This document shows positions 1 through 12,000 of a DNA stretch of 64,000 bases, piece after piece. Under the pieces are notes generated by a model, which searched no databases, was not told the DNA's origin, and saw only the letters and a program-made list of their open reading frames with translations. Location of the stretch: assembly GCA_012064415.1 (NCBI GenBank), contig SSNU01000127.1:761152-825151 (forward strand), given 5' to 3'. The DNA comes from Gyrodactylus bullatarudis (Eukaryota > Platyhelminthes > Monogenea > Gyrodactylidea > Gyrodactylidae). Position 1 is the stretch's first letter. Every line of letters begins with the position of its first letter. Both the position numbers and the translations under genes were made by a program.

Positions 1-1020
1 ACTGGCCAAGAAGAAAGAAAATCAGGTTTGAAGAAATGTTTAGAATCTGGAAACCTCTCTTTTTCAAGGATGATTGTTGAAATTTTCGAAATAGGGATTC
101 TAAGCTTGGAACTTAATTAGCAGAAGAATGAAAATTGAAAAATTAATTTCTCACCCAAATCTTTATTTATGAAGAGTATGAAAAACTGAAAATCTCTGTC
201 AACATTCTTTTTATGTGTACCCATCTGTCTGACGATACAAATTCCATCGATTGACGATTTTGAGAGATAATAGTTCGAATAATATACATTTTCGAATAAT
301 ACAAATTCTGTACGGTAGTGAATTTTGAATAATGAACAGGATTTTGATTTTGTCTATAAAATAATAAATATGAAATTTTTATTTGATTTTAATTAACCTA
401 TTGATGTTTTAAAATAAGAATGACTGTATTTTTGGTGCCGATTTTTCAATGTTTAAAAACCTTTGACAGTTTATTAGTTTGGCAGATTCAAAGTTTAAAT
501 TGATAAAAACCCAAAACTTACTTTAGTAATATTATTCAGATTTCAGTTTAATTGCTAAATTTTAGGTTTAATGAAAATATTGAAATGGTTTCGGCACCGA
601 AAGGCTTGAGAAAGATGATTCCTCTTCATCTCATTTCAAGAATTGAAAATAAGCTAGGTTCATAAAATAAAGGGATATCTGCAAAATTGGTGACCCTGAA
701 TCAATTCAAAATATCATGAATTCTTAAAGAAGAATTTTTCCCTACTCAAAAGAGGATATACAAAGGCAAATTCGAGTGAATAGAAATCAGTACTCAGAAA
801 TAGTCCTAAATAAAAATGATTACTTTTATTATAATCATGAAAATACTTATGGAGGGTTAAGATTTTAGGATAGAGATAGAGGAAAAGATTTGTATTTTTA
901 GATTAAATAGTTGACATTAAGTCTTGTTACAAAAATATCCTCCTAAATGTCTACATAATAAATATAGAAGAACTAAACTAATTGGAAATGTGTCATTTTC
1001 TCTGTCAATAAATAAACTTC
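1..1020. other. Gene-free flank with a MITE relic
   Basis: I see no coding exon here. The stretch is AT-rich and holds one decayed TIR element at about 433-606 (listed separately). A minus-strand AATAAA at 825-830, about 190 bp past the stop codon of the DCX-PLAT gene, is a plausible polyadenylation signal for that gene. Confidence 0.5.
433..606. mobile_element. Decayed TTAA-type MITE (copy 1)
   Basis: The ends are inverted: GGTGCCGA near 436 and TCGGCACCGAAAGG ending near 606. The interior resembles the reverse complement of the element at 60322-60527, with shared blocks around the segments reading ACCTTT, AAAGTTTAAATTGA, TTAGTAATATT and GCTAAATTTT. The outer TTAA target sites are no longer visible, so this copy is older or truncated. 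Confidence 0.6.
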
Positions 1021-4000
1021 TTAATGGACATAAAAATGATTTACGGTTAATTTCAACTCTTTCCTTCTATTCTTCTCTGAAATTGTGAGGAAAAGGCCAG
1101 GATTTGATTTTGATTCAAGAGAGAATATCCCAACACCCTCTTCTTCGTGGACTAGCCATTTTGAAGTCAAATTTTTGTCTCCATAACATATGACGACCTT
1201 GTTGGAGTCAATTGAGAGATATTGACTGGTATTTGTATTAATGTAGGCCTCCTTTGAATCTGTATGTGATATCTAAGAGGAGATTAAGACATAATAAAAT
1301 ACAGTACAAATTTTAAATGTTGCAAAAAGAATTCAAATATCTTTATTTTTTCATTTCTCGTGGTAAAATTTATTCAAAAATTTTGTCGCAAGTTCAGAAA
1401 TTGTCATTTTCAATCAAAATTTTGTATGTCAGAGCGTTCTTGTTCTGTACTAAAAACTAATTAACGAAGAAATTGTGTAAAATTCTTTCTAAGTCATAAC
1501 TTATCAGTGATAAGTTACAAAAACATTCAGCCTGAAATTTGAGGATAATATGAAACTATAAAATTAAAAATACACTTCTTATTACTTATGTAAAAAGATT
1601 ATCTGAAGACAGAAGAATCAAACAACTCTTCATTTAAAACTGTATAATAAAACCCTTTAAGTCGGCAGAAATGCATTCCTAGAAATTTACTGAACCGTAT
1701 TCCTCTTCTATTAACTAATAAATATTATTTCAAAAATATGAAATATAAACATGATTAATTATTATTTTCCTTTGAATTAATTTGCGTTAAACACGAATTA
1801 TCTGACTGTGGGAACCTGACTGATTACAAATTAGTCATGTCTCTTATTAGGGTTGAATTAAAAATAGTTGACCCCTAATTGTTAACCAAGGTTTCTAACC
1901 AAATTACATATATTTGCACACGATTTATTCCCTTTTAGGTATCTCAGGATATCGATGTCTGACCTCTTGGGTAGTAATCCAACGATAAAATTTATATTTT
2001 AACTGTAGCTATGATTTGAACTGACGGATGAATTGAATTTAGTCAAGTTTATGTATTCTTAATGAGCTTCTATTTTCTTTTTTGTTGTCATCAAAAGAAT
2101 TTATACTTAAAAAGATTCATTGCATGTGCATCCTCAAATTTAGAAAATCAAAACAATTATTCTCTATCGAGGAAGATTATTTCCCATAAAAAGTTAAATA
2201 TGGTAGTGTAATTTAAAAACAAAAGACTGTAGTCATAATTCCTTATATGTCTAGTCAGGAAACTTAATTACCTGCAAGATTTCTCTTTTTCTCATAGAAA
2301 AATTTAATCTTCTAATTGAAATATTAACAGGTAACATGAAATTAATACCATATATTAAATAGTAAAGTTTTTGTGATTTTAGATTTCAACTTGGTACAAA
2401 ATAGGCTAGGTTGAAAATTTTTTTTCTCCGAACAACTTACGAGAGGACTTACTTTTCTGATAAATTTTAGTACTCAGATCATGTTTTGCACATTTTTAAA
2501 GCATGAAAATCATTCTCCATTTTCTCACAATATCCCACGGACATGATAAAACAACGAAATTAACCAAGATTACTATTTTTGAAGATAAAAATTAAGAAAC
2601 TCATTGAATGGCCAAGCTATTCTGGATTTTAGTGATTGCATAGTAAAAATTAAAAATTGAGCGGTGATTTAAAAATTTTTGGATTTTTAAAACCGAATGA
2701 TTTAATGAGGAATAATTTTCGACACATGCTTCAATACAAAATAATGCTTAGAATTGATAGTTCTATCAGAAAAGTTGGTCCTAATATGAGGTTAAAAATT
2801 TCACCCTAGCCTAGTACACAATGGGGTTTGGTTGGAGTTTTATTATAAAGATCTGCGTTCATCAAACTTGGTTATTGATTTAAAAATTGACATAAACCTA
2901 TTTGACATGAAGATGAGAATTTACTATTCTTACAAAAACTCAATAATTTTCTCCTGAAAATCAGAATTTTTTTGGATTCCATGATAAAATAATCCCTTGA
3001 GTTCCTGAGAAAATTAAATCTGGCCAAAATTAGACCATTTCGAGCTACCACAATTTTTTATCGATTTTGAGCATTTAAACCAACTAAATCCTGATATTTT
3101 TGATCAAGATTAAAGCAAGAATTCAAAGTTAGCAATGTTTATGCTTTTTACAAAATTCTTAGTTTTTTCATCAAGAAATCGAATTTTATGAGAAAAGACA
3201 AAATTAAGATTTTCGAATAGATGTTGGAACATTCTGAATAAAAATAGGGCCTATAGTAAAAAGTAAAATCTTTTTTCACAGAGAAAGAAATTCTTAGGAA
3301 ATTAGGTAAATTTCAGGGAAAATGGGATTTTTGCATATTGGTCAGATTGAATTTATTCAGAATTTTTTTAAATTTCAACAACTCAGCATGAAATCAAAAA
3401 TATTTTGATTTTTGCTTTGTTAAATTGGTAAATTCTCATCTTCATTCCAAATAGGTTTTGTTCTCGACTTTCTTTCGAGTTGAAAAATTTCAGAAATGCA
3501 GTCATATTCTCACCTTTGACTGGATAGAAATATTGTTGGCGTTAATTTGGCCCTTGGTCAACTTGAGCTCTCCATCCTTCTCAATCAGGAAATAATCTAA
3601 AATTTTAATTTGAAATGACCACAACTCAACGTTTTGTGAGAGTAGAAGAAAATTCTGATGCCAAGAATCCTCTCTGGTCTCTGTTCCAGTGGGCCTTAGG
3701 GATATTTTTGAGGTGTTTATATCAAGGCCTAATTGAAAATTCTCGTTGCTTGTAAAGATTTTGAAGTAGTCTCCACGCCTCTTAAAGATCCAGGTTGAAT
3801 CGTTGGTAGTAAATAAGAGCTTCTCGTTTAATGTTTGATTGCATTCTGTGGAAATTAGATTTCCAACCAAAACTTCATCGGGACAAAGAAATATTGGAAA
3901 TTTCTATTGTAATATAAATCATTAGAATAACTAGCTAACCAGCTCAATTGTGAAGTGAAAATTTTTCACAAAGGTCGATTTTTCATTCAGTTGAATTTGT

Positions 4001-6780
4001 TGTGTTGGAAAGAAGATATTTTCCTCCAAAGTTGTTACATCATCCAATAGAACCTTTAGCTCGATATATTCAAAATAAACGGCTCTCTGTTGATTATGGG
4101 AATCGGATGTCAGGAGGAGGCTAATCTGTTCAATTTGACCGAGATAAATTGATTTTATTTGGAAGGACATTTCCTAAAGTAGGAAAAAGTTATCTTACTG
4201 AATTTTTCTCAATCAAATGTCGCGTCGACAAGTCCAAGGAGACTAGTGTTCTCTGACCCGAGTCATTTAATTTTCCAAAGATTTCTATCACCATTTTCAT
4301 ATCCTTGTAGTTGCGTCCGTAAAAATCGATTGTTGCAAATGTTACTTCATAAATCATTTCTATAAGTGGAAAATAAATATTAATTATTTGGAAGGAAATT
4401 TTCTCTTAAGATTTTTCCCTCAGACCTGATGGGGGAAATACTGAATCAAAATATGAAATATCACGTGGCTGAGAGAAAAAAAATCGTATATTCTCTAGTT
4501 ATAGGTTAAATTAAATCATTGAATAAATCCAACTCTGAGAGCATTACAATTTTGGGCTCTCACATCATTTCAATATTCTTCTTTTATCTTGTTTTATTTT
4601 CTGAGCCTTACTGATCATAAATCTCATATCAGATCTAAAATTGACCATTCAAAATCTCTCGTTTATTCTCACATTCACTAACCAGATGACGTACCAAATT
4701 ACTTTATTTCAGAATATCCTTTTGATTTTATATACAAAAACAATCATTTATACAACTTTATTCAGAGATATATTTTTCTATGAACTATGTCTTATTATTA
4801 CCATATTTTTGTACTTTTAATTTCGAATATAAGAATTTATTATTCATTAATAATTATAATCTAGAGTATTCCTGTAGTAAATAAATTATGATGAGCCTTA
4901 AAGTACAAAATTTTGAAAATGTAAAAGTAATAAACCGATCTTCAATCTAATTGTATCATTATCAATACATGATTAGATTTTACAGATGTTAGTTTGTCTT
5001 ACTTAATTAATTGGCAGAAGAATAAATACATAAAATGGTAGGTAAGATGAATAGATCAAAATTATCTATAAAATCTTGTGTCAATTAATCATTGAGTTTT
5101 AGTTTTGATCTAAATTTGACCTAAATAAAATATTTTACTTCCACTTTTTCAAATATTGAGAAAATTAAAAGTCATGAGTTTTTGGATAATTTCCATCAGA
5201 TTTCACTGTACTAGGAAGATTTCTCTGCCAATTATTTACTGTTTGGGAGAGAAGTTAGATTAATTGTTTCAAATGTTTAAATTTGGTAACCAGAAAATCA
5301 AGCCAATGTCCAATGAAATTGTGTAAAACATGCTACATCTTCAGTATAATCCCGAATGAGTATAAAAGGAAGTTTGATGCAGGAGTTTGATTCAGATCTC
5401 CCTCTCTGAATTGAATTATCAAATCACTAAATGAACACAAGTCTCTATCATGCTTTTGTATTCATGTTTGTAATGTTGAAATGTGTTTTGTCTTATGAAT
5501 TGGATTTAGATTTCAACCCGTTCTGCAGTAAGGAATGTCAAAGAAACATTGAACATTTAATGGCAAATAGAAATTTGAATCATCCCATCAGAAGTTGGAC
5601 AAATACAAACTCTTTTGACCCATAAAATAAATTAATCTTGTTATCCTATTATTTTACTATTTTTATTAAAGATATTAAATTTTTTTTTTAATTTACCGGG
5701 GACTAAGTTGTTTCGTGAAAATTTGCCCAACTCTTCCAGATTAACGTCATCTGATAGTAACGACAGGCTATTCGGACAGGCAAACTCTTTACTAATGGAA
5801 CCATCATTCGTCTTACGTGATAACCAGGCAAAGGTTTCAACCGTGAAAAGCCTCATAATTTCAGTAGAGAGGATGATTCGTTTAATGTAAACCTCAGAGT
5901 TCTCCTGATTTTGTGGAATCTCAATGCGAATCTTGTAGAAATCCTCAATGAACTCCATGTGAAATTTAAAAGCAAAACAGGAATCACCCGTCTGAAATAA
6001 AGCTCGGTTACGAGTTAATTTCAAGTTCTCTCTAGTTAACTCCATATCCAGAATTGCATCAATCTCATTGAATTTGGTGTCCTCATTCAACATGATTGTT
6101 ATAGGTATCTTTGAATTGTATTTCCTATAAATGAATAGTTTTATACATGTTGGCGTCTCACACTTGATAAGCTCGTCATTATAACTGCAATCCAGTATTA
6201 AATAATGGTTCATTAACGAGTTCAAACTCTTTCCGGCCAAACTTATGACATAATCCTTGATGTTTTCCTTCTTAACAGAGAAAACTTGATCGATATTCGT
6301 CACTTTGAGACCACTCTCTAATTCAAAAATATTCTCAACTTTCATATTCAAGTGTAGGTTGAATTCATTGATGAGATCAGACATGTTGTGAATGCATCTT
6401 CGTCGTAATAGAACCTTTCTCCTCGATTCATAAACACCATCAGGATAGACATGAACAAGTTTCCTTTCAAGCTGTAGACTCATCATAGTATTTTCAAGAG
6501 AATTCGAGCTTTCCGGCAATTTTTTTCTCAACTCTTCAAAGATCTCTTCTAGACAAGAGTACTTTCTAGGGTTGAGAACAATCTTGAGACTTTTCCTAGT
6601 CAAATGCCCATCGGATTTGAGATGAATCTTCTTCACTGGATCGTCGCTATCATTTTGATGTTTAACTTGATCTAATTTAGGGATAAAATCTAGATAGTTG
6701 AGAACAAGACTGCCATTGACAACTTGAATGAATTTTTCCTCGTTGAATTCGCTTTCCTGGAACTCTTCCATCTCTTCCAT
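1021..6780 (-). CDS. Doublecortin/PLAT-domain protein, RP1/LOXHD1-like, 5 exons
   Basis: The exons, read in order, are 6780-5697, 4359-4199, 4173-3940, 3903-3514 and 1272-1021. All junctions are phase-compatible and give about 706 residues. Residues about 47-180 carry doublecortin-like sequence: an incomplete first unit (KKIHLKSDG) and a better second one (LVHVYPDG, then RRKVLLRRR). A PLAT/LH2-like domain follows (YKIRIEIPQN, then FAWLSR). Exons 2-4 encode another PLAT domain, recognisable by YEVTFATIDFYG and FPIFLCPDEVL. The last two exons look like a fascin/ricin-type beta-trefoil (YINTNTSQYLSID, GLFLTISE). DCX domains bind tubulin and PLAT domains bind lipid or protein, so a microtubule or ciliary role like RP1 is inferred. 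The methionine at 6780 lacks an upstream in-frame stop before a possible acceptor, so a further 5' exon is possible. Confidence 0.75.
2897..3457. mobile_element. Non-autonomous TIR element (family B) in DCX-PLAT intron 4
   Basis: The ends are inverted repeats: CATGAAGATGAGAATTTAC at about 2907-2925, and its reverse complement at about 3430-3448. The length of about 560 bp, the lack of an ORF and the family resemblance to 49942-50558 mark it as a MITE-like element. The target duplication is unclear. Confidence 0.6.
5361..5400 (+). promoter_or_regulatory. TATA box and initiator of the small peptide gene
   Basis: TATAAAAGG starts at 5361 and TTCAGATC lies at 5391-5398, about 30 bp downstream. 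This is the classic TATA-to-initiator spacing of arthropod RNA polymerase II core promoters. The start codon at 5431 would give a 5' leader of about 37 nt. Confidence 0.6.
5431..5625 (+). CDS. Small secreted peptide precursor, nested in an intron
   Basis: This single-exon ORF of 64 codons lies inside intron 1 of the opposite-strand DCX-PLAT gene. Residues 5-21 are strongly hydrophobic (FVFMFVMLKCVL) and look like a signal peptide, with cleavage likely after the VLS at 19-21. The mature part of about 43 residues starts acidic (YELDLDF), has two close cysteines (CSKEC) and is basic and asparagine-rich afterwards. There is no dibasic processing site and no glycine amidation signal. A good TATA/initiator pair sits upstream, and AATAAA overlaps the end of the ORF at about 5626. 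I do not recognise the family. A neuropeptide, antimicrobial peptide or gland secretion are all possible. Confidence 0.65.
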   Translation: MNTSLYHAFVFMFVMLKCVLSYELDLDFNPFCSKECQRNIEHLMANRNLNHPIRSWTNTNSFDP

Positions 6781-7145
6781 GTGAAATGAGCCTTTTATTG
6801 CATCTATTACTGCAAATAAATTACTACTTTCTTATTCTGAGTTGTACACACATATATAATGGATAATTTTTATTTCTCATACATTCTATTTGATTTCATC
6901 TCCTTGAGATTACAATCTTTAATAAATGGCTTGTTTACAATGCTCATTTCCATGACATTCGAGATATATTGGGCTGGGGCGGGAGTTGGAAACATGAGAT
7001 CCAATCAAGGTAGTTGTAAATGCATTTTCTATTCAGATTGATATGAGCAATTAACTCATAAGCACTTCTACTTTACTCGCATTTTTATTCAGAAATAATG
7101 GAATAAATCATAATTTATCTTTAATTTTATTTTAAAAATATGCAT

Positions 7146-7372
7146 CTAGTTTATATGAAGATGGGAATTTATGATTTTCACAAAATTCTCAATTTTTCAT
7201 CAAGAAATCGTATTTGATCAAGATTTTTCGGATTCCATTTTAGATCATGAGGCCCACTTTCACGATATGAAGAGAATAAAATCAATTTTTAGGGAAATTA
7301 TGGCATTTTTCAAAACTCGAAGTAGCGCCAAGATTTTCTGTTTTCAAAGTGAGGAAGTGAAGAGAAAAAGGT
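7146..7372 (+). mobile_element. Truncated family B TIR element
   Basis: It begins with CTAGTTTATATGAAGATGGG at 7147, the family B terminal repeat, and continues with the shared interior (TTTTTCATCAAGAAATCG, then GGAAATTATGGCATTTTTCA). It runs directly into the Penelope-like sequence near 7372, so the other end is lost. The short ORF in it is not believed to be a gene. Confidence 0.55.
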
Positions 7373-7690
7373 GAAAAAGCTCACATAGGCCACGGTAGTT
7401 ACAAGTTTGGTAAATTTCCTTCTTAAATCATGACTAAAGCCATCTCCTTTGAACGATAATTTGACATAGATCCGGATGGTTTCATCATTTTGTTCCTCTT
7501 GAATATCTTCTTGGTTGTTAGCTTCATCTTCTAAAGCCTTTTCTATATATTTGCGAACAAAATTTTGAGGATAACCGTTTTCTCTGAGTCTTTCTTTTAT
7601 CTCATCAATTTCTTTTAGGAATTCTTCCTCGCTGAAAATTCTCTTGGTCCTCTTGATTAAGCCAATAATTAAACCTGTTTTGTAACTTTT
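7373..7690 (-). mobile_element. Penelope-like element, RT C-terminal segment (inverted)
   Basis: The reverse strand reads as the C-terminal end of a Penelope-like reverse transcriptase: SEEEFLKEIDEIKERL, ENGYPQNFVRKYIEKA and LSFKGDGFSHDLRRKF, ending in TKLV. It then jumps straight to a CTACCGTGGCC sequence that codes LPWPM-stop in another frame. The same terminal sequence ends the GIY-YIG reading frame of the copy at 36 kb. So the endonuclease region is missing from this segment, and its equivalent lies next door on the other strand. Confidence 0.7.
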
Positions 7691-8118
7691 TGGGCAGAAA
7701 GAGTTTCTTCTTCCAACGTAACAAACTTGTAAATGAAAATTATAATGATATCCAATTGAAGGTTGTATTCAAAACCACAAGTCTATTCAAATTCCAGCTT
7801 AAAGATAAACTAGAACCATCTGAGCAATCAAATTTCATCTACAGTTTCCAAGCTACATGCGGAGCCAAATACATAGGAAGAACCCAAAGACGTCTAGCTG
7901 TTAGGATAAAAGAACACCTCAACAGAAAGAATTCCTCAATTAAAAAGCAATGTGGTTGTGAAGCAAGTGAAGAAAATTTCAAAATTTTATTCAAATGCCC
8001 AAACGACAAACTTATAGACCTCAAAATCCGGGAGAAGTTTCTAATCATGAACGAAGATCCTAACTTATGCATCCAAAAGAACCATTTACATGATTTGCAG
8101 TTGCCTTGGCCCAATTGA
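7690..8118 (+). pseudogene. Penelope-like element, GIY-YIG endonuclease segment
   Basis: This 142-codon reading frame starts inside the RT-to-endonuclease linker (KLVNENYNDIQLKVVFK) and encodes the GIY-YIG endonuclease of Penelope-like retroelements. Diagnostic segments are QATCGAKYIGRTQRRL and IREKFLIMNEDPNLCIQ, ending LQLPWPN-stop. It lacks the reverse transcriptase part and is fused head-to-head with the inverted RT segment at about 7690. An isolated product is unlikely to be functional; it reads as a retrotransposition remnant. Confidence 0.75.
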
Positions 8119-9033
8119 TTTTTAATTTTTCTTTTCTACATCTAATAATAGAGAAGTTTTTTGGTTTTTCATCAATTGGAAGTGTTTCAAGAATTTTACA
8201 ATTTCATTAACATAAATTTCATTGAACTAATATTTATAATCATTTAATTGAACCAGGATTAGAGATTGATAAGACCTGGCGAAATATATATTTCTCTAAT
8301 TAAAAAATTCTTTTTTTATACTGACAATGATGAATAACTCTATGGGAATTTCGGACGTATATGTAAGTATACGTGAATATTTAATACATAATCAATCTTT
8401 TGGTTTACTTTGAATAGGTAGGAAAATTGATTTAATATTTAAAGCTCTCGCTGAGTCGGCCTTGAAATCATGATAAAAATAAACAAGTAAAAAGTTTTTA
8501 TTTAACTCTTATAAAATGATTGACACTGTTTATTTCAATCATAGATTTTTTGAGATAAAGCTATCAGTTAAATTTGACATTTACATATTACATGCATTAG
8601 GAAATTTAAAATATCAACCCAGGACTATCCCTTTCGAATAGATAAACTCCAATATCAAAATACATCTGGATATATATCAATGTATTCCACATTACCAGGT
8701 ACACTAGAGAAAGAGAGTAAATAAAGAACAGAACTTGTATATTGGAAAAACCCCAATAAAGCATGTGATGTGTAACCAATGACTCTTCAAACCTATTCCC
8801 TGAATGTATATGCCATTTAAGCCAATAAGAAGTGTCCAAATTTTGGTTAGCACAATTATTAATACAACAGTACAAATGTTGAAGAAAGTGTGTAGACAAA
8901 CAAACTGTATCCGAGAAATAATAATAATAGGCATATCTTAGAAACGATAGTAATAATAATCTCCAAAATTTTGAACCCCTAAATAAATAGCTAATGTATA
9001 ATTGAAAAGATTGGACTTGTTTGAGGGAGAAGA
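8119..9033. other. Intergenic spacer
   Basis: I see no supported gene. Two overlapping minus-strand ORFs of 76 and 97 codons (8606-8934) are hydrophobic, AT-driven and without domain character. The 3' part is the promoter side of the Ras-like gene, but no clear TATA or initiator was found. Confidence 0.4.
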
Positions 9034-12000
9034 ATGCCCCAGAATTTTATCTCACGTCTCACGGGGAATAATTTGAATGTTTCCATTATTGGAATGACAG
9101 GTTCTGGCAAATCAGGTGAGTTATAATAAAAATTTATTCTCTGTTTATTTGTGGAGCATTTGTCCTTTGATATTTATAGAGACTAAGGGTTTTTTTCAAC
9201 ATCGATGGCATAGAGAAATAAGAGGGGGCAACTATTCTATAGTTTTTTGTTTGCGCGCGTAAAAAACATGTTTAACTTGAATTTAAAACAATTGTGTTAG
9301 GAATGTATTGAACCAGAACTCATTTTATTCAGAAAGTCATAATTGTGAATAGGTTAGAACAAGGTTAGAATTTTTGTCGAATAATAAGTTTTACCAAATT
9401 ATATTTTACTGTTTTAAATAAATCTGTTATTATCAAAGCTTGAAGAATCATAAATAGGTCCAATGAAGATCCTAAGTACTCTTAGAGATGGTTCTTGCAA
9501 AGAAGAAGGTATCAGATCTCTTTTAGAAAAAGTTGTACACTCTTGAATTTTAATTCGAATCATTTTTTTAACACAAAAAAATATTTCACAAGTGTAAAGA
9601 AAATAAATACTTGTTTCAATAATTTCTTTTTCGGATTTTTTCAGACGGACCAGAATCTGAATTATCTTAAGAACCCTACATTTTACCTAATTGCTTGGAC
9701 ACGTATTCAACTGAAATGATCATTATTTTATTGTTTAAAATGTTACTGGTCTGAATCTTGAGTATTTTTAAAGGAAACCCAACATTTTCCGATTTTTCAT
9801 GACGAATTCAAATTTGGCCATAGAAGTTCAGAAATATTTCACTTTTTTGTGAAATATCGAAAATTTTTTTTTCAAACTGTAAAAGTGGGCAACATGAACA
9901 GGATTCCAAAAAACTTTTAACATATTCGAAATTTTGATGAAAAAATTGAGGTTTTCGTTTAAAACCATAGACTCCCAAATTCATATCAACCAACTTTACA
10001 TTTATCCATAATTTTTACAAAAATCTCATTTCTATCATCAGGGTATGAAAATTTTCTAAGGTTTTTTTGTAACCAATTCAAAAGGTGCACTTTCACTAAT
10101 TTAAGAAAAAAAATTCGAAAAAAAACTTTTCTGGAAAAATTTTGAGACATTTTAAATTTCGAGCTGGCGTGATTTTACATTCTTTTGAGTTTGTTGATTA
10201 CAAGGTGTTAGAGGAATCAAACGGTATTTTTCAAGATCACCAATAGACAAGAAGAAAAAAATAGTCGTAAAGATTTTAAAAAAGACTCCATTTACGTACG
10301 AATGTCTACTTCCTATTTTTCGATCATAATAAATTAGAATGATCCAAGATCAGTTCAAAATGCCGGTTGTTTTCAAAAAATTGAATAAAAATAACTAGTT
10401 TCCTTGCCTAACGATAATCTTGAAAAGTGATATTTGATTCCTCTCACATCAGCTCAAAGTTTTAAAAAATGAAAAAGTCGCGCCAGCTTGAAAATTTAAA
10501 ATGTCTCCATTTTTTCCCCAAAAAAGATTTTGTAGTTTGGATCACAAGAATTTTTAAGATATTTCACCATCATTGGTTGAAAGAGAAATTTCTTGTTTTG
10601 TAAATTTCGATGATTTTATGTTTAGTTTAAAAAAAATTCTTATAGTGGTATCTCTCACGAACCAGAAAATACTCTCTTCCCATTTGTATAAACAATTATT
10701 TCTGCATAATAAATAAAAATATTTTGAATTCAATAAAATTTGATGTCCAATTATTATTTTACAATTTCCTACTGAATAATCAGAGAAATATTCGGTAATA
10801 ATTCTTAAGGATTGAATTTTATTGATTTTTTCTCCATGTAAATATACCGTATACACATTTTTATCGGTTCTACATTTGATTTTGATCGCATCCTATTCTT
10901 TCTCCTTAAATGTCTTGGGATAAACTTTTATTAATGTAGCTTCCCATTTGCCGAAGCAATTAGCAAGGTGGTTAAGATCTATTTTTTATAATTTACTCTT
11001 TTATAATGATCTCATGAAGATTAAAATTTCAGCCATTGCAATAAAATATCTCACCCGGCGTTATATCACAGAATACTCTCCAAGTGTAAGTAAGTTTACT
11101 TCAAGAAGCTTTAAATTTCATAAGAAAAAATTAAGTAACTTAAATTCTTGAACGCAAGGCGAAAAACTCTCAAAAACTGAACAAGTTGACGGACAAGATT
11201 ATAACCTCACAATTAGCGAATACCCCGATTCAGTAAGTTTCTCTTTTTTTAATTCCTGAAATAATTTATTTAAAATTTGGTTTATTTTTCTGTCTAGCTT
11301 GAAAAATGGTGGTCAAGTCTTAATTTTTTCATAGAAGAAATGTTTATTATTCTCTCCATGAATTGCTGACATAATCACGATTTAATCTTGTAAGCAACAA
11401 AAAATAATTACATCTATAGAAAAAGGTCAGCGTGTAAATGATTCTCTCTCCTACACACAGAAATAATAATGTAATATATTCCTGTGTTCAATGTTATAAA
11501 ATGAATTTATTCTTCACTGAGAATTTATCACGAGTTTTAATTTTGAATGAATTTTCGGGTTGATTTTAATTGTTGAAACTTATTTGTCTGGTAATAAAAA
11601 TCTTATTTCCAACTAAAGTCTATTGATTTAAAGAATAATTTTGATATTTTCCAGGATAACTTGGATGTTTTAGGACTTCTTCAATGGTCGAATGTGGTCC
11701 TGATAATTTTCTCGATAACTAGCCGACGGTCATTCTATCGAGCACAAGAACTAATAGAAAGCATATATCAGGCAACGAATTTGGTATCGAATGGAACTTT
11801 AACTCGTGGAAGTGGTCATTCTGAAAATTCCCTCCCCCCAAATACACACATTCAGACGACGGGAAACTTGAAAAAGTCCCAAGCAACGAACATTGTCACA
11901 ACACAGATTCTCCTCGTTTCTCATAAATCTGATTTGGAAAGACTCAGGTAAGAAGTTTTGCTTTCAAATGAGTTTTTCTTAGACATTTGATTATATTTAT

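Noticed and set aside
5708..5890. 60-codon ORF on + strand
   Set aside because: It is the antisense shadow of exon 1 of the DCX-PLAT gene.
6859..7041. 60-codon ORF on + strand
   Set aside because: It is AT-rich, has no domain, promoter or splice partner, and no coding character.
8606..8934. Two overlapping minus-strand ORFs with hydrophobic sequence
   Set aside because: Hydrophobic composition is what T-rich DNA gives by chance; the two frames overlap and neither has a start context or polyA signal.
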